A stretch of DNA of 64,000 bases from JABFRJ01 sp031379035 (lineage in GTDB: Bacteria; Pseudomonadota; Alphaproteobacteria; Rhizobiales; Hyphomicrobiaceae). Positions 1 through 7,484 of this stretch are shown piece by piece. The DNA is taken from assembly GCA_031379035.1 (NCBI GenBank), contig JANNEU010000083.1:1-64000 (forward strand), in the 5' to 3' direction. Both the position numbers and the translations under genes were made by a program. The notes under the pieces are model-generated. The model was not told the DNA's origin, made no database searches, and worked only from the letters and a program-made list of their open reading frames with translations. Within the stretch, counting starts at the first letter, position 1, and every line of letters starts with the position of its first letter.

Positions 1-569
1 GTGAAGTAGTCGCCGTCGATGCGGTCGAAGAGTTGGATGCCGAGGCCTTCGAGCTGGTAGCCGCCGACGGTTTCGGTGACAGCGGGGCCAGCGCGCGCGA
101 TGTAGTCGTCGAGAAAGGCGGGGCTCAATGCGCGCATGGACAGGGTGGCGATGCCGAGATGCTCCCACACGACGTTGCCACCTAAAGCGAGGACGATGCC
201 GGTTGGCAAGGTGTGGGTTTGACCGGCGAGCTTTTCGAGCTGGCGGCGCGCGGCGGCGGGGTCTGCCGGCTTGGAGAAGATTTCTAAGTCCAGCGCAAGG
301 ACCTGATCGGAGCCGATGACAAGGGCTAGGGGGTGGCGTGTGCTAACCTCAAGGGCCTTCAGCGCAGCGAGGTTCAGCGCGACATCGCCCGGTGAGATAG
401 TGGCGTCGTCGCGTGCCATGGCAGCGCGCGCGGCTGGCTCATCGACGGTCGCCGGGACAACGGTGAAGGTGAGGCCTGCGTTTTCCATCAACTGCCGACG
501 GAAGCGGCTGCCGGAAGCGAGGATGAGCGGTGGGGGCGGGCGGGCGACAGGGCGGGCGGTTAGCAGCAT
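1..569 (-). CDS. Maf-family nucleotide pyrophosphatase (3' end beyond window)
   Basis: The first 189 codons of a Maf-like protein run off the left edge, with only about 15 C-terminal residues missing for a family of about 200 aa. Visible signatures are the N-terminal ILASGSRFRR, the VVPATVDE segment, the LVIGSDQVL core and the late YQLEGLGIQLFDRIDGDY. Maf/YceF proteins hydrolyse non-canonical or modified nucleoside triphosphates in the cytoplasm, and some affect septum formation. The ATG at 567-569 is the chosen start because family homology begins a few residues later. The next gene is divergent across a 217-bp spacer. Family assignment is firm; the exact substrate is not readable. Confidence 0.88.
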   Translation of the reverse strand, partial: MLLTARPVARPPPPLILASGSRFRRQLMENAGLTFTVVPATVDEPAARAAMARDDATISPGDVALNLAALKALEVSTRHPLALVIGSDQVLALDLEIFSKPADPAAARRQLEKLAGQTHTLPTGIVLALGGNVVWEHLGIATLSMRALSPAFLDDYIARAGPAVTETVGGYQLEGLGIQLFDRIDGDYF

Positions 570-786
570 TGCGGGACAAATCCGTGGGACGTAGGAGCAG
601 TTGAGCGTCTTGCGCTGGACCGCCCCCCGCCGTCAAATCAGCGGCGTGCTCGTGACGGTGCAATCCCGCTTCGCTTGTTGCGCGCTATCGACCCCACCTT
701 GCAATTTCCGGCGAATGCATCACCTATCGCCTGGGCGGTTCTGCCAGGACTGACAGCCTGTCCACCATGCCCTTCGCTGGACCGCC

Positions 787-1563
787 ATGAGCCTCGATAT
801 CCTCGATCTGACGGCTTTTTACGCGACGCCTCTCGGTGGGCTAGCGCGGCGGTTGATTGCGCACAAAGTGCGCACGCACTGGCGGCGGGCCGAGGGCGAG
901 ACGATGATCGCGCTTGGTTTCGGCACACCCTATCTCGGCTCATACCGGGGGGAGGCGCGACGGATCGGGGCGTTCATGCCGGCATCGCAGGGTGCGCTGG
1001 TGTGGCCGGCGAGCGGGCCGGTGAATACGGTGCTGGTTGAAGAAGCGCGGCTGCCGCTGGCGGACAACTCGGTCGACAAGCTGTTGGCGATCCACTGTCT
1101 GGAGCTTTCCGAGCAGGCGCGCCCGTTGCTGCGCGAGATGTGGCGCGTGTTGGCCCCGGAAGGACAACTGCTGTTGATTGTCCCCAACCGGGCTGGTGTC
1201 TGGAGCCGGCGGGAGGCGACGCCGTTCGGACACGGGCAACCCTATAGCCGGGCGCAACTCGAACGATTATTGAACGATGTCATGCTGACGCCCACGCACT
1301 GGTCGACGGCGCTGCATGCGCTGCCGGTGCGCAATCGCTTCGGCATCCGCTGGGCACCAACGATGGAGCGGTTCGGTGCGCGGCTGTGGCCACGGTTCGC
1401 CGGCGTGATCATCGTGGAAGCGCGGAAAGAGGTGACGGCACCGATCTCATCGGGCTCCGGTGCCAGGCTGGCCCCACACGTGGCCACGGTGCGCGGGCTG
1501 GTGACGAACGCCGGTTCGCGGCGCGATGATGATGTTGACATGCGGCAAGCCGATCAGACCTGA
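787..1563 (+). CDS. SAM-dependent methyltransferase, Methyltransf_11-like
   Basis: The 258-aa soluble protein has a class I methyltransferase layout. The GFGTPYLG segment (about residues 44-51) sits where the SAM glycine loop is expected. A stretch around residues 85-140 (LPLADNSVDKLLAIHCLE, then LREMWRVLAPEGQLLLIVPN) matches the motif II to post-III region. Proteins of this shape in Hyphomicrobiales usually lie next to a glyoxalase II gene, but no such gene is seen here. The last 40 residues are low-complexity and probably disordered. The substrate is unknown. The next gene, metW, is convergent, with 10 bp between the stop codons. Confidence 0.75.
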   Translation: MSLDILDLTAFYATPLGGLARRLIAHKVRTHWRRAEGETMIALGFGTPYLGSYRGEARRIGAFMPASQGALVWPASGPVNTVLVEEARLPLADNSVDKLLAIHCLELSEQARPLLREMWRVLAPEGQLLLIVPNRAGVWSRREATPFGHGQPYSRAQLERLLNDVMLTPTHWSTALHALPVRNRFGIRWAPTMERFGARLWPRFAGVIIVEARKEVTAPISSGSGARLAPHVATVRGLVTNAGSRRDDDVDMRQADQT

Positions 1564-1573
1564 CACCGCCACC

Positions 1574-2209
1574 TCAGCCCTTCGTCAACAAGAATACCGC
1601 CTGCTCGCCGAGCAAGTTGTGTGTTGTGAGGGGTAGCCAGGTGCCGAGTTGGCGGCCGGAGGCGTTGAAGGCGACTTTACGTTCGACGCGAGCGTCGATC
1701 TGGCGGCAGAGGCTGGCGAAGTCAGTGATGGTACAGAGATGGCCATTGGGGCTGTCGTACCAGGCGTCCGGCAGATTCTCGGTGACCGGCATGCGGCCGT
1801 GCATGAGTAGTTGTTGGCGCACTTTCCAATGGCCGAAATTGGGGAACGAGACGATGGCGTAGCGGCCAATGCGCAGCAGGTTTTCAAGTACCTTGCGAGG
1901 CTGGCGCGTGGCCTGGATGGTGAGCGACAGGATGGCGTAGTCGAAGGCGGCGTCGGGATAGTCGGAGAGATCACGGTCGGCGTCGCCCTGGATGACAGAC
2001 AGGCCGCCGGCAACGCAGGCGTTGACCCGGTCTGGTGCCACTTCGATGCCGCGTCCGTCGACTTGGCGGCGTGCGGCCAGCAGGTGCAGCAGCGAGCCAT
2101 CACCGCAACCGACGTCGAGCACGCGGGCACCGGCGCGGACCATTTCGGCAATGAGCAGGTGGTCGACCCGAGGGGTGTGGCCGCCACTACCGGTGACTGT
2201 CTTTTGCAT
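1574..2209 (-). CDS. metW: methionine biosynthesis protein MetW
   Basis: The 211-aa protein carries a methyltransferase-like fold with VLDVGCGDGSLL near the N-terminus. It also has MetW-typical stretches such as SLTIQATRQP, VSFPNFGHWKVR and GRMPVTENLPDAWYDSPN. MetW works with MetX in homoserine acylation, probably controlling MetX activity. The start at 2207-2209 shares one base with the metX stop (TGATG), which is classic translational coupling. The reading frame stays open upstream, but homology begins only at MQKTVTG. It should be controlled together with metX by the upstream SAM-II element. Confidence 0.93.
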   Translation of the reverse strand: MQKTVTGSGGHTPRVDHLLIAEMVRAGARVLDVGCGDGSLLHLLAARRQVDGRGIEVAPDRVNACVAGGLSVIQGDADRDLSDYPDAAFDYAILSLTIQATRQPRKVLENLLRIGRYAIVSFPNFGHWKVRQQLLMHGRMPVTENLPDAWYDSPNGHLCTITDFASLCRQIDARVERKVAFNASGRQLGTWLPLTTHNLLGEQAVFLLTKG

Positions 2210-3405
2210 CAGCGTGGTGCTCCCGCTTCGGCGATGCCGCGCCGTTCGGCGGCAGAGCGGATGAAGCCCGTGATGGTGGCAAACAGTTCCAGTTCCTCCA
2301 GCAAGAAGGCGTCGTGGCCTTTGGAACTCTCGATCTCGACAAAAGAGACGTTGGCGGCGACGGCGTTGAGCGCCTGGACAATCGCGCGGCTCTCTTTGGT
2401 GGGGTAGAGCCAATCGGACGTGAAGGAGACGACGCAAAAGCGGGTTTTGGTGCCGCGAAAGGCGTTGGCGAGAATGCCACCATGCTCGGCTTCGAGGTCG
2501 AAGTAGTCGAGCGCACGGCTGATGTAGAGATAGCTGTTGGCGTCAAAGCGGTCGACGAAGGTGGAGCCCTGGTGGCGCAGATAGCTTTCGACCTGGAAAT
2601 CGGCGTCGAACGAGAAGGTCTTGGCGACGCGGGCCTGCAAGTTGCGGCCGAACTTTTCCTGCAGGGCATCTTCGGAGAGATATGTGATGTGGGCCGCCAT
2701 GCGTGCCACGGCGAGACCATTGCGCGGGCTGGTGCCGAGTTCGGTGTAGCGGCCACCGCGCCATTCGGGATCAGCCATGACGGCCTGGCGGCCGACCTCG
2801 TGGAAGGCAATGTTCTGGGCGGAGTGCCAGGCGGCGGTGGCGATGGGGACGGCGGCGAAGATGCGGTCGCCATGATGGGCGGCCCACTCCAACACCTGCA
2901 TGCCACCCATCGAGCCGCCGATGACGGCGAATAACTGATCAATACCAAGCCGGTCAATGAGGCGGACTTGAGCGTCGACCATGTCACCGATGGTGATGAC
3001 GGGGAAGTCGAGCCCGTAGGGCTTGCTGGTTTCGGGATTAAGCGACGCCGGACCCGTCGAGCCCAGGCAACCGCCGAGAACATTCGAGCAGATGACAAAG
3101 AAGCGGTTGGTATCAATCGGGCGGCCCGGGCCGACCATCGTTACCCACCAGCCGGGTTTGCCGGTGACCGGGTGCACGTTGGCGACGTGCTGGTCGCCGG
3201 TCAGCGCGTGGCAGATGAGGATGGCGTTGGATTTGGCGGCGTTGAGTGTGCCGTAAGTCTGGAAGGCGATGTCAAAGGGTGCAAGAGACTTGTCGCAATC
3301 CAGCTTCAGGGCTTCGCTGGGTCCGAAATGAGCGATTTGACTGACAAGACCGGCATAGACACGCGGCGGGCTTTGGGCACCCGCGAGATGATCATCCTGT
3401 GCCAT
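2209..3405 (-). CDS. metX: homoserine O-acetyltransferase MetX
   Basis: The 398-aa alpha/beta hydrolase acylates homoserine with acetyl-CoA at the entry to methionine synthesis; some MetX members use succinyl-CoA. The nucleophile elbow GGSMGG places Ser165. The rest of the triad is Asp331 in FTSDWLYP and His364 in GHDAFL. The family segments NAILICHALTGDQH and NVLGGCLGSTGP are also present. The length is normal for the family. It is the first gene of metXW, preceded by a 99-nt spacer after a SAM-II riboswitch and a plausible sigma-70 promoter, so repression by S-adenosylmethionine is expected. Confidence 0.95.
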   Translation of the reverse strand: MAQDDHLAGAQSPPRVYAGLVSQIAHFGPSEALKLDCDKSLAPFDIAFQTYGTLNAAKSNAILICHALTGDQHVANVHPVTGKPGWWVTMVGPGRPIDTNRFFVICSNVLGGCLGSTGPASLNPETSKPYGLDFPVITIGDMVDAQVRLIDRLGIDQLFAVIGGSMGGMQVLEWAAHHGDRIFAAVPIATAAWHSAQNIAFHEVGRQAVMADPEWRGGRYTELGTSPRNGLAVARMAAHITYLSEDALQEKFGRNLQARVAKTFSFDADFQVESYLRHQGSTFVDRFDANSYLYISRALDYFDLEAEHGGILANAFRGTKTRFCVVSFTSDWLYPTKESRAIVQALNAVAANVSFVEIESSKGHDAFLLEELELFATITGFIRSAAERRGIAEAGAPR

Positions 3406-3447
3406 GCAATACCAACCCTTCGGACGCCACCAGACGAGGCACGTCAG

Positions 3448-3482
3448 AAAAAACCAGCCGGTCGAAAAAACGAGCGGACCGG
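3448..3482 (-). terminator. possible attenuator hairpin in the metX leader
   Basis: Read on the minus strand, CCGGTC (3482-3477) can pair with GACCGG (3463-3458), followed four bases later by six T. It lies between the SAM-II aptamer and the metX start, where a transcription attenuator would be. The stem is only 6 bp with a 13-nt loop, so it may be weak. Many SAM-II elements act on translation instead. Confidence 0.4.
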
Positions 3483-3504
3483 AACACCGGAATTGGTGGA
3501 ACGG

Positions 3505-3556
3505 CCCTTTAGCGAGTTATTTAACGTGGCTGCAAGCCGGCCGGCCAAATCACCAC
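3505..3556 (-). promoter_or_regulatory. SAM-II riboswitch upstream of metX
   Basis: On the minus strand the segment has the SAM-II (metA) pattern. CGTGG (3556-3552) pairs with CCACG (3529-3525). The loop holds GATTT and a CTTGCA block. The 3' part has the conserved A-rich TTAAATAA and GCTAAAGGG that form the pseudoknot in this family. Its place directly ahead of metXW in an alphaproteobacterium is the usual context. The element binds S-adenosylmethionine and lowers expression of the downstream acetyltransferase. Assignment rests on motif recognition by eye, not on a covariance search. Confidence 0.85.
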
Positions 3557-3566
3557 GAGCGTCAAC

Positions 3567-3594
3567 CTTATCGACCGGCCACCCTAGCCGTCAA
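3567..3594 (-). promoter_or_regulatory. putative sigma-70 promoter of metXW
   Basis: On the minus strand TTGACG (3594-3589) is followed after 16 bases by GATAAG (3572-3567). Transcription would begin about 7-10 bases downstream, right at the 5' base of the SAM-II aptamer, which supports the call. Confidence 0.55.
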
Positions 3595-3620
3595 GAACCG
3601 CGCGACGACCTGCGATGGCC

Positions 3621-3656
3621 GGGTCAGTCACTGGGTCAGTCACTGGGCCAATCACT
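3621..3656. repeat. three tandem 12-bp repeats
   Basis: Two perfect copies of gggtcagtcact are followed by a variant, gggccaatcact. The array spans the stop codon of the PAP2 gene and lies just upstream of the metX promoter. In the PAP2 frame only the last copy is translated. Function is unknown; it could be slippage or a protein-binding array. Confidence 0.8.
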
Positions 3657-4617
3657 GGGCGAGGCTGCCCGCCGCAATTGGATGGCCGGGGGTACGCTCT
3701 GGACTGACTGGGACTTGACCCGGCACTGGGCGCTCTATTTTTGTGGCCAGAACGATGCCGACAAAACAGGCCATCGCACCGCCGATCACGTCCATCAGAT
3801 GGTGACTGCCGATGGGCAGGGTCGTCAGCAGAACCAGCCCACTCAGCAGCGCGTTCAGCGGCCCTAGCACCGGCGTTCGCCACGTTGCCCAGCCAGCCGA
3901 TACAGCGACGACGGTATGGAACGAGGGAAACTGAATAATGCCGTCCAGAGGGCCTGCCAGGTGTCGCAGAACGCCGCTGCGGACCGCATCGAAATCGGGC
4001 AAGAAATGCCGGACATCGACCAAGGCAGCGAGATTGCCGGAGGGGCCAGGGGTAATGCCATAAGTCCGATAGGCACCGGCGGCTGGCAGGAGCGCCGAGG
4101 TCGTGATCGTCAAGACCGTGGCGATCAACAGACCGGTCATATAAATATTCAACCGGCTCAAGTCGCGGCGGCTCGCGAGCGCAATGATCGCAATCGGAAT
4201 TTGTATGATCGAGTACTGATAAACAAATACGAACAGAGCCGCTGCCCCAACGGTCATATCGGTCCAACGCTGCAACGCGATCCAATCGAACCCGGCCGCT
4301 CGGTCCAGCGCCTGCAGCGTCTCATCAACGAGTGGCGCGTTGAAGCCCGCCGCCACATAGCTTGCTGGTAAGAGAACCGCGAGCATGGCGATCCAAAAAG
4401 CAAACAGCGCGCATGTTTCCGACATCGCATCGCTTTTGAAGCGGACGCGACCGAGACCAGCAATGGCGAGCAAGCCGCCGAATAGTACTACAGTGACCAC
4501 GACGTCGCGCAACGGCAGCGTAAACCCCAACGCCGCACCGGCGACGACCGACGCCACCGTTGCACACGAAAGAAGACCCCACGCCCTCAGGCTCGGAGTA
4601 TCAGGAAGGAACTGCAT
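3652..4617 (-). CDS. PAP2-superfamily membrane phosphatase
   Basis: The 321-aa polytopic membrane protein has roughly six or more hydrophobic segments. The PAP2 phosphatase motifs are PSFHT in the middle and GSHHLMDVIGG near the C-terminus, which carry the two active-site histidines. Such enzymes dephosphorylate lipid phosphates such as phosphatidate, undecaprenyl diphosphate or inositol-phosphoceramide-type lipids at the membrane. The start is the ATG at 4615-4617, preceded by GTAGGTG five bases away. An alternative TTG at 4677 would add 20 residues and touch the stop of the upstream pilus-domain gene. The substrate is not predictable. Confidence 0.78.
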   Translation of the reverse strand: MQFLPDTPSLRAWGLLSCATVASVVAGAALGFTLPLRDVVVTVVLFGGLLAIAGLGRVRFKSDAMSETCALFAFWIAMLAVLLPASYVAAGFNAPLVDETLQALDRAAGFDWIALQRWTDMTVGAAALFVFVYQYSIIQIPIAIIALASRRDLSRLNIYMTGLLIATVLTITTSALLPAAGAYRTYGITPGPSGNLAALVDVRHFLPDFDAVRSGVLRHLAGPLDGIIQFPSFHTVVAVSAGWATWRTPVLGPLNALLSGLVLLTTLPIGSHHLMDVIGGAMACFVGIVLATKIERPVPGQVPVSPERTPGHPIAAGSLAQ

Positions 4618-4673
4618 CGCGCACCTACGGGTCACACCCACACCGGCTCCGTGTCGCCACGGGGCACCAGTGG

Positions 4674-5192
4674 TCAATTGCTGCCGGGGTCACCCTTCTC
4701 GCCGCTGCTGCCTTCAGAGAAGCGGATCTTCTGCTGAGCGGCCTGAATATTCTGCGCCATGAAGCCGATGTCATCGCCCAGCGTGGCGGTCGGGTTGCAT
4801 TGCGGCAGGCAGGCGAAAGTCTGCCGCGCGGTGCCGCGGGTGACGTTGACGACCCCAACTTCATCGCGACGGACGGCGATGCGCTGATCCTGGATCACGT
4901 TGCGTTCGCCATCGAGGGCAATGATGTTGGTGATGCCATAGCTCTTGCCGGTGATCACGAGGATGTTGCCGGATTGGATGGTGACGTCGGCGATGCTGGG
5001 GTTGCCGACGATGATCTCAGAAGCCGGGCGCGTCAGCCGGAGGATCTGTGATTGATCGAACTTGACGACCAAGTCATCGGCATTGGCGGAAAGGTTGGTT
5101 CCGGCCATCGCCGCCGCAGCGATCAACAGGCGGGCAGCACCGCGTGCGACGACGCGAAGGCTCTTACAAGACATATGAGAATGGGCGGGCAT
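4674..5192 (-). CDS. secreted pilus-assembly N-terminal-domain protein
   Basis: The 172-aa protein has a signal peptide (hydrophobic AARLLIAAAAMAG, cleavage near ANA-DD). It has one T2SS/T3SS pilus N domain at about residues 40-110, where the LVVKFDQSQIL, GNPSIADV and GKSYGITNIIALD segments match the N-domain of CpaC. It lacks BON and secretin domains, so it is a free-standing copy of the domain CpaC carries. It contains two cysteines in CLPQC at about residues 130-134 and a hydrophilic tail. It is divergent from flp, so it probably acts in the periplasm with the Tad secretin. The start has AGGTAGG upstream. Confidence 0.75.
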   Translation of the reverse strand: MPAHSHMSCKSLRVVARGAARLLIAAAAMAGTNLSANADDLVVKFDQSQILRLTRPASEIIVGNPSIADVTIQSGNILVITGKSYGITNIIALDGERNVIQDQRIAVRRDEVGVVNVTRGTARQTFACLPQCNPTATLGDDIGFMAQNIQAAQQKIRFSEGSSGEKGDPGSN

Positions 5193-5418
5193 GAACGATC
5201 ACCTACCTGGAGCGGGCCTGACGCAGTACTTCAGACGCCACTGTCGCCGCCAAACATGAAGAAAGTGCAAAATCTGGTTTCAAATCGACTGCCAAGTTCC
5301 AGATGCTCAGTAAATGGCTATCGGTATGGTTGATTCTTCATTTCGCTAAACTCGATTTTCACCATTCCGGGTAACACTCGGCATCTACCGTCGCGATTAA
5401 AGCCGTCGTGCCCCCAAA

Positions 5419-5433
5419 TTAACTCAACTTTAA
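5419..5433. promoter_or_regulatory. perfect CtrA box between the pilus N-domain gene and flp
   Basis: The sequence is TTAA, then CTCAACT, then TTAA, an exact TTAA-N7-TTAA match to the CtrA consensus. It lies 103 bp before the flp start codon in the 344-bp divergent spacer. In Caulobacter the major pilin promoter is activated by CtrA. The rest of the spacer is comparatively AT-rich and holds no other gene that I can see. Confidence 0.65.
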
Positions 5434-5536
5434 ACCGCCGCCGGTAACTTCCACAACAGTTCAGCCACACGGGGCGGGTGCCCTCGGTCGAACTGCCCGC
5501 GCACAAGCGCTTCAGTCAAGAGTTGGGAGACTCACT

Positions 5537-5710
5537 ATGCAGACCCTCATCGCACGTTTCGTTAAAGACGAGTCCGGCGCCACCGCCATCGAGTACGGCC
5601 TCATCGCCTCGCTCATCTCGGTTGCCATCATCTCGGCTGCTTCGACCCTCGGCAAGAACGTCGCCAACACGTTCAGCTCCGTCGCTGCAAACATGAACAC
5701 CACCAAGTAA
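5537..5710 (+). CDS. flp: Flp/Fap-type pilin (Tad pilus subunit)
   Basis: The 57-aa prepilin has a short basic leader, MQTLIARFVKDESG. Next come the Flp cleavage motif, in which Gly14 precedes ATAIEYGL with the conserved Glu and Tyr at 19-20, and a hydrophobic helix (LIASLISVAIISAAS). It is the structural subunit of the Tad pilus: it is processed by CpaA, assembled by CpaF/TadBC and exported through CpaC. It stands at the head of the Tad locus and is followed by a very strong terminator, which fits high-level separate transcription. A second, near-identical pilin is encoded at 28232-28405. Confidence 0.96.
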   Translation: MQTLIARFVKDESGATAIEYGLIASLISVAIISAASTLGKNVANTFSSVAANMNTTK

Positions 5711-5764
5711 TGGTCCGGGCGTGCGACCCGCAAGGGTCTCACGCACTCGCCGACTTGGTACGTT

Positions 5765-5811
5765 ATTCGAACGGGTCGAAAGCCATTGGCTTTCGACCCG
5801 TTCGAATTTTT
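5765..5811 (+). terminator. strong intrinsic terminator after flp
   Basis: A perfect 20-bp stem (5765-5784 with 5788-5807) closes on a 3-nt loop and is followed by TTTT (5808-5811). It separates the abundant flp transcript from the assembly genes. Confidence 0.95.
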
Positions 5812-5843
5812 GCATGTGGCGGGACGATGACCGGTCCGCCGGC

Positions 5844-5858
5844 TTAATGCCGCGTTAA
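5844..5858. promoter_or_regulatory. perfect CtrA box upstream of cpaA
   Basis: TTAA (5844-5847), TGCCGCG, TTAA (5855-5858) is an exact TTAA-N7-TTAA match. It lies between the flp terminator and the cpaA start, 75 bp upstream of the latter. Another TTAA follows at 5868-5873. Cell-cycle control of pilus assembly through CtrA is a reasonable inference. Confidence 0.65.
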
Positions 5859-5933
5859 CCGCTGTCCCTTAATGTGGTCGGCGGGTGAATTTGCTCCATC
5901 CCATTGCGACCGATCAACCGACGAGGCCTGCGC

Positions 5934-6437
5934 GTGTATCAGATCGCTATCCTGACCGTGTTTCCCATCGCCGTCATCTTCGCCGCCGCGATGGACCTCT
6001 TCAGCATGACGATCCCCAATCGGATCTCCTTGGTTCTCATCGGCGGCTTTTTCTGCCTGGCCCCGTTTGCCGGGCTTGGCATTGAAGAGATCGGCATGCA
6101 TATCCTCGCTGGCCTCATGATGCTGGCCATCACGATCACGCTGTTCGCGATGAACTACATCGGCGGCGGAGATGCGAAGCTGGCGTCGTCGGTGGCGCTT
6201 TGGCTCGGGTTCGGCGATCTGCTCGACTACGCCATCGGCGCATCGTTGCTCGGTGGCTTGCTGACCCTTGGCTTTCTTGCCTTCCGCCAAATCCCGCTGC
6301 CGTATGCCTGGGCGCAGGCGCCTTGGATCGAGCGCCTGCACACGCCGCGCGGTGGAATTCCATACGGGATCGCTCTCGCGGCTGCGGCGTTGATCGTCTA
6401 CCATCAGTCCTTCTGGCTGCGCTCCATCGCGAGCTGA
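5934..6437 (+). CDS. cpaA: prepilin peptidase CpaA (TadV type)
   Basis: The protein is 167 aa from the GTG at 5934, which has GAGG seven bases upstream; a TTG at 5904 would add ten residues. It is a small A24-family aspartic peptidase with four to five membrane helices. The two catalytic regions are present: an early Asp in AAAMDLFSMTIPN and the GGGDAKL motif after the third helix. It cleaves the Flp leader after the conserved glycine at the inner membrane. It lacks the N-methyltransferase domain of PilD, as usual for Tad systems. A terminator-like hairpin separates it from cpaB. Confidence 0.93.
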   Translation: MYQIAILTVFPIAVIFAAAMDLFSMTIPNRISLVLIGGFFCLAPFAGLGIEEIGMHILAGLMMLAITITLFAMNYIGGGDAKLASSVALWLGFGDLLDYAIGASLLGGLLTLGFLAFRQIPLPYAWAQAPWIERLHTPRGGIPYGIALAAAALIVYHQSFWLRSIAS

Positions 6438-6467
6438 GACGCACACACCTTCGACAGCTGAACCTTC

Positions 6468-6498
6468 AAGACGGGTGCCACAAGCGCCCGTCTTTGTT
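6468..6498 (+). terminator. intrinsic terminator after cpaA
   Basis: AAGACGGG (6468-6475) pairs with CCCGTCTT (6487-6494), extended by a GU and a GC pair. It is followed by a broken T-tract (TGTTGTTT). It suggests that cpaA and cpaB-tadC are separate transcripts. Confidence 0.65.
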
Positions 6499-6554
6499 GT
6501 TTCTTGACCATGCCGCACAAAGCATTTTCGAAACGTTTGATTTTGATACGTCCA

Positions 6555-6569
6555 TTAACGCGCTGTTGA
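6555..6569. promoter_or_regulatory. near-consensus CtrA box upstream of cpaB
   Basis: TTAA, CGCGCTG, TTGA differs from TTAA-N7-TTAA by one base. It lies 67 bp before the cpaB start in the spacer that follows the cpaA terminator. Confidence 0.4.
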
Positions 6570-6636
6570 GATTTGTCGCGCAGTGTAGGCCCACGCAGAG
6601 CAGTAGGCTCTTTTCAAAACGGGGATTTCGAGCGTC

Positions 6637-7440
6637 ATGCGGAAAGGGCAAATTATCGCGGCAGGCGTCGCAGCAGTTTTCGGCCTCGGTTCAGTTGGCC
6701 TCCTCGCCACTTATGCAGCGCGCAAGCCCGAAGAAAAAATCGTTTCCGTTCAACTGAACACCACCCAAGTGCTGGTCGCCAAGACGCAGATCGAGCTTGG
6801 GCAGATCGTCAACCGCGAGAACTTCCGCTGGCAGGAATGGCCGGCTGCTGCCGTCTCGGGCGGCTACATCAAGTCCAATCCGGGCGGCAAAGACCCGATG
6901 CAACCGCTGATCGGTTCGGTTGCGCGCGCGCCGATCCTGAAGGACGAACCCATTACGCCTGCGAAACTTGTGAAGCCGGGTGACGGTGGCGTGCTGGCCG
7001 CGATCCTGCCCGCCGGCATGCGTGCGATCTCGACCAAGATCAGAGAAGAGACTGCGGTCGGCCGGCTGATCCTGCCGAACGACCATGTCGATGTCATTCT
7101 CATCCAGCGCCGCCGCGCGGCGCGCGGTGGTGGTGAAGAGTTTGTGTCTGATACGTTGTTCCGCAACGTGCGCGTCCTGGCCATCGGCCAGTTGATTGCT
7201 GCGGCTGAGGGTAAAAAGGGCGCTGATGGCGCGACAGCCACGCTTGAGCTGACGCCGCGTCAAACCGAACTGCTGGCGCTCGCAAACTCGATGGGCGAAA
7301 TCTCGCTCTCGCTGAGGTCGGTGGCTGACATGTCGGCAGCCAATGGTCCCAGTGCTGGTAATGGTCTCAATGGCCAACGTGGAAATTCCATTCGTGTACT
7401 GCGTTACGGTGTCAAGTCGCGTGCTTATGGCGTGAACTGA
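6637..7440 (+). CDS. cpaB: Flp pilus assembly protein CpaB (RcpC)
   Basis: The 267-aa protein has an N-terminal signal anchor (residues 5-28). It has a SAF domain at about residues 45-115 (VLVAKTQIELGQIVNRENFRW) and an RcpC/CpaB domain to about residue 230 (AGMRAISTKI, LPNDHVDVILIQ, LELTPRQTELLALA). CpaB is a periplasmic partner of the secretin, thought to gate or stabilise the channel. The last 40 residues are Gly/Asn-rich. It is first in a run of seven codirectional Tad genes with short spacers. Confidence 0.93.
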   Translation: MRKGQIIAAGVAAVFGLGSVGLLATYAARKPEEKIVSVQLNTTQVLVAKTQIELGQIVNRENFRWQEWPAAAVSGGYIKSNPGGKDPMQPLIGSVARAPILKDEPITPAKLVKPGDGGVLAAILPAGMRAISTKIREETAVGRLILPNDHVDVILIQRRRAARGGGEEFVSDTLFRNVRVLAIGQLIAAAEGKKGADGATATLELTPRQTELLALANSMGEISLSLRSVADMSAANGPSAGNGLNGQRGNSIRVLRYGVKSRAYGVN

Positions 7441-7484
7441 GGCAACTCTCCCGAGAGTCCGAACGCAGTCCGAGGGGATTGAAT

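Noticed and set aside
3621..3656. Tandem repeats as a CRISPR array
   Set aside because: Units are only 12 bp without spacers. No cas genes are in the window, and the other repeats also lack the spacer pattern.
5844..6518. 224-aa open frame on the minus strand across cpaA
   Set aside because: It covers cpaA and its promoter with a low-complexity, highly charged translation and no ribosome site.
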